A stretch of DNA of 5,167 bases from Chromatiales bacterium (GCA_031285245.1 JAITWN010000119.1:1-5167), one strand, 5' to 3'; positions 1 to 5,128 are shown, counted from the stretch's first letter. A program made the numbers and translations. The notes: generated from the sequence alone by a model not told the origin.

Positions 1-60
1 CGCCGCCCCAGAGCACCCACTCAGGAATCCACCGCTTAAAAGCTGACGGCGTTGAATCAT
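1..60 (-). CDS. 5' end of a probable Tat-type lipoprotein gene (runs off the window)
   Basis: Reading leftward from an ATG at 60-58 the frame stays open to the window edge, giving 20 codons. The peptide starts MIQRRQLLSGG and continues FLSGCSGAA. It has a twin arginine at residues 4-5, a short apolar stretch and a lipobox-like L-S-G-C with the cysteine at residue 16. This is the layout of a Tat-exported or ordinary lipoprotein signal peptide, so the product would be anchored in the envelope. The ATG lies 19 bases after the stop of the DUF1328 gene on the same strand, so co-transcription is plausible. Against it, no Shine-Dalgarno sequence is visible upstream (the bases are CTGCTGCTG) and only 20 codons can be read. 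The mature function cannot be told. The call rests on the signal-like composition alone. Confidence 0.4.
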   Translation of the reverse strand, partial: MIQRRQLLSGGFLSGCSGAA

Positions 61-79
61 CAGCAGCAGCAAAGTTTCG

Positions 80-250
80 CTATACCACAGGTGGACGCGA
101 GCGCCCGGAAATCAGGGCTATCACAAATAGCACCAGGAAGATAAAAAATAGAATTTGCGCAATACCGGTCGCCGCACCGGCAATACCCGTGAAGCCGAAT
201 ACGGCTGCGATCAACGCAATCACCAGAAACATGACTGCCCATCTGAGCAT
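80..250 (-). CDS. DUF1328 / YtjA-like small membrane protein
   Basis: This 56-residue peptide starts MLRWAVMFLVIALIAAVFGF. It has two hydrophobic helices, at about residues 4-24 and 28-47, separated by a glycine/alanine-rich turn (TGIAGAATGIAQ), and a short basic tail (SGRSRPPVV). The LRWA start, the FGFTGIAG turn and the length of 50-60 residues are characteristic of the DUF1328 (UPF0391, YtjA) family. The family consists of inner-membrane peptides of unknown biochemical role, often linked to stress or stationary-phase expression. An excellent AAGGAGG lies 4 bases before the ATG, at 262-256. The gene follows the repeat-containing lipoprotein gene on the same strand, and the 89-base gap between them contains two hairpins. 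Start and family are well supported; function is not known. Confidence 0.9.
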   Translation of the reverse strand: MLRWAVMFLVIALIAAVFGFTGIAGAATGIAQILFFIFLVLFVIALISGRSRPPVV

Positions 251-263
251 GGCGCCTCCTTTG

Positions 264-293
264 CGCGCGATTAAATAGTTCAGTGCTCGCGCG
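264..293 (-). promoter_or_regulatory. Hairpin directly upstream of the DUF1328 ribosome binding site
   Basis: CGCGCGA at 264-270 is the exact reverse complement of TCGCGCG at 287-293. This gives a 7-bp, almost all G-C stem with a 16-base AT-rich loop. On the minus-strand transcript the hairpin ends one base before the AAGGAGG of the DUF1328 gene. No U-run follows, so it is not an intrinsic terminator. It could protect the downstream mRNA segment or tune translation. The structure is seen in the sequence; the role is inferred. Confidence 0.5.
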
Positions 294-300
294 GTTACTC

Positions 301-335
301 ATTCGTCGTCCCGCATGAATCTCGACGAATCATGC
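301..335 (-). promoter_or_regulatory. Intercistronic inverted repeats with two mutually exclusive pairings
   Basis: ATTCGTCG at 301-308 is perfectly complementary to CGACGAAT at 323-330 (8 bp, 14-base loop). A second pairing, GCATGA 313-318 with TCATGC 330-335 (6 bp), overlaps the first, so only one can form at a time. The elements lie 5-40 bases after the stop of the lipoprotein gene (a TAATAA double stop on minus). There is no U-run, so a Rho-independent terminator is unlikely. An mRNA-stabilising element or a protein-binding operator are alternatives. Confidence 0.4.
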
Positions 336-339
336 ATTA

Positions 340-627
340 TTACTGACCATTGTTCGTCGTCGTATCGTTCGTCGTGTTGTGGTCAGTATTGCCCGAGTTA
401 TCCATCGCATTGCCGACATTTTCACGCGCGCGATCAATGCCTTCGTGCATATTGTCCACCCCCCGCTCCACTGCCCTGCCCGTATTTTCAACGCCACGCT
501 CGACTGCGCTTGCTCCGTTGTGCAGCGCATTGCCGGTGGTGGAAGCCGTTCTGGTATCGCACGCTGAAACACCAAAGCCGATCAAAGCCATCAAGCCGAC
601 CACTGCAGAAGTTTGACGGAATTTCAT
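340..627 (-). CDS. Small lipoprotein with 11-residue repeats
   Basis: This 95-residue protein starts MKFRQTSAVVGLMALIGFGV, followed by the lipobox V-S-A-C with Cys23. The ATG at 627-625 is chosen because AAGGAG lies 8 bases upstream and the signal peptide begins there; an in-frame upstream start at 660 has neither advantage. Asp24 directly after the lipidated Cys is the classic Lol-avoidance residue in enterobacteria and suggests retention in the inner membrane. The mature part contains three consecutive 11-residue units (residues 41-51, 52-62, 63-73). The first two begin AVERGV, with the third looser (GIDRAREN). A polar tail rich in Asn, Thr and Asp follows (residues 76-95). The repeats should form an amphipathic helix. 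I do not recognise a named family. It is probably in one transcript with the DUF1328 gene downstream. Confidence 0.8.
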   Translation of the reverse strand: MKFRQTSAVVGLMALIGFGVSACDTRTASTTGNALHNGASAVERGVENTGRAVERGVDNMHEGIDRARENVGNAMDNSGNTDHNTTNDTTTNNGQ

Positions 628-744
628 GATGAGCTCTCCTTTGCTTATAAATTGAGACATCGTCCTGATACGGACACCACGTCCATGCCGTCACGACGCC
701 TAGTGCAATGCAGAACCCCTGCCAGGTGAGCAGCGCTTTGAATT

Positions 745-777
745 AAAAAGATAAAAGCTCGGCGGGAAGTAACGAGC
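745..777 (-). terminator. Rho-independent terminator of the permease transcript
   Basis: On the minus strand GCTCG (777-773) pairs with CGAGC (761-757) around an 11-base loop and is followed at once by TTTTATCTTTTT (756-745). A short GC stem plus a U-rich tract is the hallmark of an intrinsic terminator. It lies about 70 bases after the permease stop codon and before the lipoprotein gene, so it separates the two transcription units. The stem is only 5 bp, so efficiency may be moderate. Confidence 0.65.
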
Positions 778-788
778 GGGGGTACCAG

Positions 789-816
789 CGCGCATCAATG
801 GGTGGCCACGTGCGCG
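789..816. repeat. Inverted repeat around a GTGGCCAC palindrome
   Basis: CGCGCA at 789-794 is complementary to TGCGCG at 811-816. The loop between them contains the 8-base palindrome GTGGCCAC (802-809). It lies between the permease stop and the intrinsic terminator. It could be a 3' mRNA-stabilising hairpin or a protein-binding site; no function can be assigned. Confidence 0.3.
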
Positions 817-848
817 TTGAGGCCCGGTATCCTAACGAATACGAATAC

Positions 849-1925
849 TCAATGCTCGCTTGGCAGATCAGCGCGAAAAGCGTAGCGATAAATATCAAGC
901 GTGGTCGCCATCACCGCAGCGATGATTGGCCCGATGAGGAGTCCGAGCACACCAAACATACCGACACCACCGAGGATGCTGACGAAGATAAGCAGATCAG
1001 GCAGCCGTGTTTCAGCGCCGATGATGCGTGGACGCAAAACATTATCGAGCAGACCAACCACGAGCGAACCCCACAGCGTGAGTGCAACCGCCTCGGCGAC
1101 GCGCCCTCCCATCAGCAGATAGATCACCACGGGAATCCACACCACTGGCGGCCCCACGGCAGGTAATGCTGAAAACACCACACAGAGCGCTGTCAGAAAT
1201 AGCGCACCGCTGATGCCGCAAGCCCAGAACGCAAGCCCCATCAACCCGCCCTGCAGCATGCCAATAACGAGAATACCTTTGAGTGTAGCGCGAGTAACCG
1301 ACAGTCCACGCTCCAGCACCTGGATGCGGTCGGCATCGGTGAGCGGCAGATAGCCCGCCAACCATGAGATCCACTGCGGGCCACGACTGAGAAAGAAAAA
1401 CATCGCATACAACATCACAAAGAGACTGAGCAGAAAAGAGAGCGTGCTGCGCGTCAACGCGGTACCGCTACGCACGAAGAAACTGCCCATCTCTCCCACC
1501 GCTGCACCAAGCCGGGCAAGAATTGTTTCGCGATAAGTATCGATATATGGCTGGATGTGGTCCGCGAGCGGCAGCCATTCCACCAGTTTGTGGAGTCCAT
1601 CCTCACTCAGCAGATGCTGACGCACCCACGGCGTGAAATCAGGGGCAATCGCCGCCGCTTGCGCCGACACCATACCGATGAAACCTGCGAAAGGCAGACC
1701 GAAAGCGATGGTGCCGCCCGCCACCACGATAGCGGCGGCAAGACCGGGTCGCTGCCCCAAAAAAGGCAGCGCCAGCAGCCACCGGTATAAAGGATGGCAC
1801 AGCCCAGCGAGGATCGCCGCCATCAGCAGCGGCGTGAGAAAACCACTGATCATGACCGTGAACAGCGTCGTGACAGCAATGGCGAGAACGAGAATGAAAT
1901 TTCTGCGATAGGGTGCGTCGATCAT
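849..1925 (-). CDS. AI-2E / PerM (YdiK-like) family transporter
   Basis: This 358-residue polytopic inner-membrane protein has hydrophobic segments at about residues 9-45, 61-87, 158-180, 215-270, 275-295 and 311-345, with a soluble loop at about 95-155 between the third and fourth helices. Family motifs are clear in the C-terminal half: LKGILVIGMLQGG (215-227), SALPAVGPPVVWIPV (252-266), DNVLRPRIIG (294-303), and LPDLLIFVSILGG-GMFGVLGLLIGP (308-333). This is the AI-2E transporter (UPF0118, PerM) family. Members are proposed exporters of AI-2 or small molecules, or in some cases Na+/H+ antiporters, so the substrate cannot be inferred. Length is normal (340-370). The ATG at 1925 is preferred over an in-frame TTG at 1964, because a good promoter lies between them and TM1 starts right after this ATG. 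No Shine-Dalgarno precedes it, which fits a leaderless mRNA. Confidence 0.92.
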   Translation of the reverse strand: MIDAPYRRNFILVLAIAVTTLFTVMISGFLTPLLMAAILAGLCHPLYRWLLALPFLGQRPGLAAAIVVAGGTIAFGLPFAGFIGMVSAQAAAIAPDFTPWVRQHLLSEDGLHKLVEWLPLADHIQPYIDTYRETILARLGAAVGEMGSFFVRSGTALTRSTLSFLLSLFVMLYAMFFFLSRGPQWISWLAGYLPLTDADRIQVLERGLSVTRATLKGILVIGMLQGGLMGLAFWACGISGALFLTALCVVFSALPAVGPPVVWIPVVIYLLMGGRVAEAVALTLWGSLVVGLLDNVLRPRIIGAETRLPDLLIFVSILGGVGMFGVLGLLIGPIIAAVMATTLDIYRYAFRADLPSEH

Positions 1926-1931
1926 GGCGGC

Positions 1932-1960
1932 ATTATCACGTCCTGCCGCGCGCCTGTCAT
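1932..1960 (-). promoter_or_regulatory. Sigma70-type promoter of the permease gene, placed for a leaderless transcript
   Basis: On the minus strand a -35 box ATGACA (1960-1955, five of six matches to TTGACA) is followed by a 17-base spacer and a -10 box GATAAT (1937-1932, five of six). Six bases (GCCGCC) separate the -10 box from the ATG at 1925-1923. Transcription would then start at or next to the A of the start codon. The absence of a ribosome binding site at this ATG agrees with that. Confidence 0.6.
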
Positions 1961-2034
1961 GCAAAAGCTCTATCTCTGCGATCAGAAAGACAAGCTGAGA
2001 CAGTGCGAACGGCTGGTGAAAGTGACGGGGTCGC

Positions 2035-2040
2035 TATAAT
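2035..2040 (+). promoter_or_regulatory. -10 element of the promoter for the phosphatase-ATPase gene
   Basis: A perfect TATAAT sits 39 bases before the ATG at 2080, predicting a start near 2046-2048 and a leader of about 33 bases. The -35 region is weak: no hexamer at 16-18 bases spacing matches TTGACA well. This could mean activator dependence or simply a weak promoter. It is divergent from the permease promoter, with about 75 bases between the two -10/-35 boundaries. Confidence 0.5.
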
Positions 2041-2061
2041 TGACCGACTGCGACGACAGCG

Positions 2062-2077
2062 ATCACATGGAGGTGAT
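2062..2077 (+). promoter_or_regulatory. Very strong Shine-Dalgarno inside a small hairpin
   Basis: GGAGGTGAT at 2069-2077 matches nine consecutive bases of the anti-Shine-Dalgarno complement, 6 bases (counted from GGAGG) before the ATG at 2080, which fixes the start. ATCAC (2062-2066) can pair with GTGAT (2073-2077) around the 6-base loop ATGGAG. Part of the ribosome binding site could thus be masked. The stem is only 5 bp, so the effect may be slight. Confidence 0.6.
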
Positions 2078-2079
2078 TC

Positions 2080-3789
2080 ATGCGTTATCTTGCTTTGGCA
2101 TGCGACTACGACGGTACCATCGCCACTCACGGTACCGTCAGCGACAGCACCTTCGATGCGCTGTGCCGCGCGCAGAAATCGGGCAGAAGGTTGATCCTGG
2201 TGACTGGCAGACAACTCGACGATCTGTTCTGCGTATTTCCGCGCGCCGAAATCTTTGACTGCATCGTCGCCGAGAACGGCGCACTGTTCTACGACCCCAG
2301 GCGCCACCGTGAAGTTATGCTCGCCGAACCTCCTCCCGAAGAATTCATCAACGAACTGCGTCGCAGAGGCGTTGCTTCGATATCAGTTGGCAAGTCAATC
2401 GTCGCCACCTGGGAGCCGCATGAGGCTGCCGTGCTCGAAGCCATCCATCACTGTGGCCTGGAATTACAGGTGATTTTCAACAAGGGCGCGATCATGGTGC
2501 TGCCCTCGGGCGTGAACAAAAACTCTGGTCTGCGCGCCGCGCTGTCCTGGCTTGGGCTTTCTGTGCATAACACCATCGGCGTTGGTGATGCGGAAAACGA
2601 TCATGCCTTTCTCACCGCTTGTGAATTCTCGGCTGCGGTAGCCAACGCACTCGATGCCGTCAAAGAACGCGTCGACCTCGTCACCGAAGCAGATCACGGC
2701 GCTGGCGTCGAAGAGCTCATCACCGACTTGCTCGACAATGATCTGCGCCAGCACGATCGGCATGTGCGCCGCCACGACATCCTGCTCGGCAACGATGCAG
2801 ATGGTAACGCGGTCAGGATTCCGCCCTATGATAGCCGGCTACTGATCTCAGGACCTTCAGGTAGCGGTAAATCGACCATCGTCAACGCCATTCTTGAACG
2901 CCTGGCTCAGGCTGAATATCAGTTCTGCGTCATCGACCCGGAAGGCGATTATGAAAACATGGAGTATGCTGTCACTGTCGGTGATGAAGAACAGATCCCA
3001 ACGACCGCGCATGTCTTGCAACTCCTCGCCAAAACCGACAGCACCGTAGTCAGCATGCTCGCCGTACCGATCGCTGATCGGCCTGCGTATGCTGCGCAGC
3101 TCATGCAGCGCATGGAAAATGCTCACCGCCATGACGGCCGCCCGCACTGGCTGCTGCTCGACGAAGCTCATCACATGCTGCCCGCATCGTGGCAACCCGC
3201 GCCCGGCACCAGTGCGCGGCGCTTCGCCTCTGAAGCGTTGGTGACGGTACATCCGCGTAGTCTTGATCCGAGCGCGCTCGCCGCCATCAACATCGCCATC
3301 GCCGTTGGCTCAAACGCCGAACAGACGCTGGAAGAACTCAGCGCCGCCTTCGGACGCCCGGTGCGCCCGGCACCACGCCCATCCCCTGCAAAACAAGGCT
3401 TGGAAATGCTGGTGTGGTTCTGCCGCGAATCCGAGGATGCCATCCGCGTACGCATCGAACCTCCAGAAGCTGAACGCCGGCGCCACCGCCGCAAATACGC
3501 CGATGGCGATCTGCGCGAAAAGAGCTTCTACTTCCGTGGTCCGCAAGACCGGCTCAAACTGCGCGCGCAGAATCTCACCCTGTTTCTCCAGATAGCCGAA
3601 GGCGTCGATGCAGACACCTGGCTGCATCACCTGCGCCAAGGGGACTACTCGCGCTGGATACGCACCGCAATCAAAGACGAGATCCTAGCTGACCAGATAC
3701 AAACCATCGAACAAGCAGGCCTCCCCGCCGGAGAAAGCCTGGCACGGGTACAAGCAGCGGTAGAGCGTCTGTATACCGGTTCAGCTTGA
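2080..3789 (+). CDS. HAD-IIB phosphatase fused to a HerA/DUF87-like ATPase
   Basis: This 569-residue cytoplasmic protein has no signal or membrane segment. Residues 1-220 are a HAD-IIB (Cof-like) hydrolase: motif I DYDGT with nucleophile Asp9 and acid/base Asp11, motif II TGR (42-44), the motif III lysine in GVNKNSG (Lys147), and motif IV GVGDAENDHAF (Asp170, Asp174). All catalytic residues are present, so phosphatase activity, probably on a sugar phosphate or similar small molecule, is expected. Residues 233-425 form a P-loop ATPase of the HerA/DUF87/FtsK type: ILLGNDADG..V leading to Walker A GPSGSGKS (258-265), VIDPEGDYE (284-292), and Walker B WLLLDEAHH (357-365). The C-terminal 479-540 (FYFRGP, LRAQNL, GDYSRW, IKDEILAD) is a further module, perhaps related to DUF5752-like domains (tentative). 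The start is fixed by GGAGGTGAT. Substrate and the reason for joining the activities are unknown. Confidence 0.9.
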   Translation: MRYLALACDYDGTIATHGTVSDSTFDALCRAQKSGRRLILVTGRQLDDLFCVFPRAEIFDCIVAENGALFYDPRRHREVMLAEPPPEEFINELRRRGVASISVGKSIVATWEPHEAAVLEAIHHCGLELQVIFNKGAIMVLPSGVNKNSGLRAALSWLGLSVHNTIGVGDAENDHAFLTACEFSAAVANALDAVKERVDLVTEADHGAGVEELITDLLDNDLRQHDRHVRRHDILLGNDADGNAVRIPPYDSRLLISGPSGSGKSTIVNAILERLAQAEYQFCVIDPEGDYENMEYAVTVGDEEQIPTTAHVLQLLAKTDSTVVSMLAVPIADRPAYAAQLMQRMENAHRHDGRPHWLLLDEAHHMLPASWQPAPGTSARRFASEALVTVHPRSLDPSALAAINIAIAVGSNAEQTLEELSAAFGRPVRPAPRPSPAKQGLEMLVWFCRESEDAIRVRIEPPEAERRRHRRKYADGDLREKSFYFRGPQDRLKLRAQNLTLFLQIAEGVDADTWLHHLRQGDYSRWIRTAIKDEILADQIQTIEQAGLPAGESLARVQAAVERLYTGSA

Positions 3790-3815
3790 GTGGGAACAAC
3801 CGCCCATGAACGCGC

Positions 3816-4892
3816 TCACCCCTTCAGGGAGAGATCCATAATTGCCTTGGCAAGATCGCTATCATCAGGACCGACAATGCGCTGTAGCCGACCGTCGGCA
3901 TCGATCAACGCCACTGCGGGAAAGCGTTGAATACCAAAGATACGAAATGCGGTTCCCTCGGTATCCAGAGCGTACGGCAATGGTTGCCGAGTCTGTGTCT
4001 GATAGTCAGATAAATCCTCCGGCGTGGTCCACATGTGAGTGACCACGCCGAGCCATTGTACATTGGCAGTTTGTACGAGCTGCGACACCTCGCTGCGAAC
4101 GCGCTGGCAATTTGCAACCGTTTGCGGCTCGATCTCCTGCAAGTAATCTTCACACCAAGTGGAGGTAAAAAGAATGGCTCTCGGTGATTGAGTCACGCCA
4201 CCCTGAAGCAATACGTTTGAGCCATCGGCACCAGTCAGCATGATTGGTGGGACGGTATCACCGATTTTCAGGGCAGCTATTTCCTCTGCTGCACCCTGAA
4301 GTGGTGCTGCACTAATCTGACTCTGCGCCGGTTCATCGCCCAGCACATCCTGAAGCGCCACATCCAGTGCGTGGCCATCCTGAGTACCCACGAAGGTGAT
4401 CTGTCCACTGCGATCAATGACTACATGGACTGGTGTTCCCGGTATCTTGAGCCAGGCTCCCAAGCTGCCATCGTCGATGGCAATCGGCATGCGCATTCCT
4501 GTCTTGGCCGCAAATGCCATGGCTTTGGCGGCGTCATCGCCGATGCCTGCGTTGACAGCAATCACCTGGATGCGATCGCCAAAAGAGTCGTAGATTTTCT
4601 GCAGCTTCGGCATCTGGGCTCGGCAGGGAATGCAGTAGCTTGCCCACAGTTTGAGATAGACGGGTTTACTGCCGTAGATGTCAGCCAAATTGATTACGCT
4701 GCCATCGATCGCTTGCAGCGTGAAAGCTGGAGCGGGCATGCCCGCCAGCGACGTGAAGCGCGGTACTTCTGCAACATAGGCAGGATCACCGGGAGTGGGC
4801 TCAGTTTGTGCGTCACCTGATACCACGGCTGGATGCTCTTTCTGGCAGCCCAAACAAAGCAGGGAAATAAGGCATAACGCAAGCAATCTCAC
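3816..4892 (-). CDS. Lipoprotein with two thioredoxin-like (TlpA/redoxin) domains
   Basis: This 358-residue envelope protein has the signal MRLLALCLISLLCLGC, with lipidated Cys16. Domain 1 (about 45-185) is TlpA-like: PAFTLQAIDGSVINLADIYG, then WASYCIPC with redox cysteines Cys87 and Cys90, and the cis-proline loop IPGTPVHVVID (Pro154). Domain 2 (about 205-358) repeats the fold: GDTVPPIMLTGADGS, then FTSTWCEDY with only Cys247, and a cis-proline loop RFPAVALIDADG (Pro325). Domain 1 should act as a periplasmic thiol-disulfide reductase; domain 2 may be monothiol, with Cys262 as a possible partner. I prefer the GTG at 4892 because AAGGA lies 7 bases upstream. An ATG at 4898 would have only 1 base of spacing. 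An ATG at 4991 has a strong AGGAGG but puts 49 residues before the lipid cysteine. It converges on the phosphatase-ATPase gene, with a 26-base gap and no clear terminator. Confidence 0.88.
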   Translation of the reverse strand: MRLLALCLISLLCLGCQKEHPAVVSGDAQTEPTPGDPAYVAEVPRFTSLAGMPAPAFTLQAIDGSVINLADIYGSKPVYLKLWASYCIPCRAQMPKLQKIYDSFGDRIQVIAVNAGIGDDAAKAMAFAAKTGMRMPIAIDDGSLGAWLKIPGTPVHVVIDRSGQITFVGTQDGHALDVALQDVLGDEPAQSQISAAPLQGAAEEIAALKIGDTVPPIMLTGADGSNVLLQGGVTQSPRAILFTSTWCEDYLQEIEPQTVANCQRVRSEVSQLVQTANVQWLGVVTHMWTTPEDLSDYQTQTRQPLPYALDTEGTAFRIFGIQRFPAVALIDADGRLQRIVGPDDSDLAKAIMDLSLKG

Positions 4893-4999
4893 GGGCATGT
4901 CCTTGACTCGGTATTCACGAACTCGCAGGCCAGCAGAATCAACTACCGATAGCGCAACACCACAGTTCCCCGCCACACACTTGCTACTCATTGCGCATC

Positions 5000-5008
5000 G
5001 TCCTCCTT
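5000..5008 (-). promoter_or_regulatory. Strong ribosome binding site upstream of the thioredoxin frame
   Basis: AAGGAGG (5008-5002 on minus) precedes two ATGs. One at 4998, spaced 3 bases, opens a 4-codon ORF (MRNE, stop TAG at 4986-4984). One at 4991, spaced 10 bases, is in frame with the thioredoxin lipoprotein and would add 33 residues to its N terminus. Either it marks the true start of that gene, or it serves a mini-ORF that influences the downstream start. The sequence does not decide. Confidence 0.4.
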
Positions 5009-5032
5009 CGCGCGAGGGCGGGATCGACTCGG

Positions 5033-5088
5033 CCTGCGGGGGGCGGCTACGCCAACCAGCCGAACCCAACCGATCGATGTACCGCAGG
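5033..5088. repeat. Nested inverted repeat
   Basis: CCTGCGG at 5033-5039 pairs with CCGCAGG at 5082-5088 (7 bp). Inside, CGGCT at 5044-5048 pairs with AGCCG at 5058-5062 (5 bp, 9-base loop), and the palindrome CGATCG sits at 5071-5076. Together they could fold into a branched structure on either strand. It lies between the tRNA and the thioredoxin gene. No known RNA family is recognised. Confidence 0.35.
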
Positions 5089-5112
5089 TTCAAATGGGCT
5101 TGTTATCGCTGA

Positions 5113-5128
5113 CTCTGAAATATCAGAG
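5113..5128 (-). other. Hairpin downstream of the tRNA
   Basis: CTCTGA (5113-5118) and TCAGAG (5123-5128) form a perfect 6-bp stem with a 4-base loop, 22 bases past the encoded CCA on the minus strand. There is no U-run after it, so it is at best a weak terminator. A 3' trailer processing or stability hairpin fits as well. Confidence 0.35.

Larger units (their letters stand above)
628..848. other. Intergenic region between the lipoprotein and permease genes
   Basis: No convincing gene lies in these 221 bases. The region holds the terminator at 745-777 and an inverted repeat at 789-816. It also holds the upstream region of the lipoprotein gene. For that gene, the only -10-like hexamer near the start is TATAAG (minus, about 649-644), without a recognisable -35 box and very close to the ribosome binding site. 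I therefore cannot name its promoter with confidence. A tandem ACGAAT ACGAAT at 835-846 sits just past the permease stop. Confidence 0.5.

Noticed and set aside
628..660. Longer lipoprotein start at 660
   Set aside because: It would put 11 residues before the signal peptide and place AAGGAG within the coding region. The ATG at 627 has ideal spacing.
798..1166. 122-codon open frame on the plus strand
   Set aside because: It lies largely antisense to the C-terminal half of the permease, and its very His/Asp/Gln/Arg-rich translation is what antisense of a membrane protein gives.
1926..1964. Longer permease starting at an in-frame TTG at 1964
   Set aside because: It would place the promoter boxes inside the coding region, has no good ribosome binding site, and adds a polar 13-residue extension unlike the family.
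2111..2138. Two copies of ACGGTACC, one in a 10-base palindrome
   Set aside because: They encode the DGT of HAD motif I and a nearby HGT, so protein constraint and chance explain them.
3790..3815. Bidirectional terminator between the convergent genes
   Set aside because: Only a 4-bp stem (TGGG/CCCA) is visible and there is no T-run on either strand, so termination here would have to be Rho-dependent or lie within the genes.
4371..4820. 149-codon open frame on the plus strand
   Set aside because: It is antisense to the thioredoxin lipoprotein, which has clear domain motifs. The plus-strand translation shows no recognisable motif and no ribosome binding site, and is rich in residues typical of shadow frames.
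5081..5100. GGTTCAAAT resembling a tRNA T loop on the plus strand
   Set aside because: The flanking bases (GCAGG and GGGCT) do not pair to form a T stem, and no acceptor or CCA follows.
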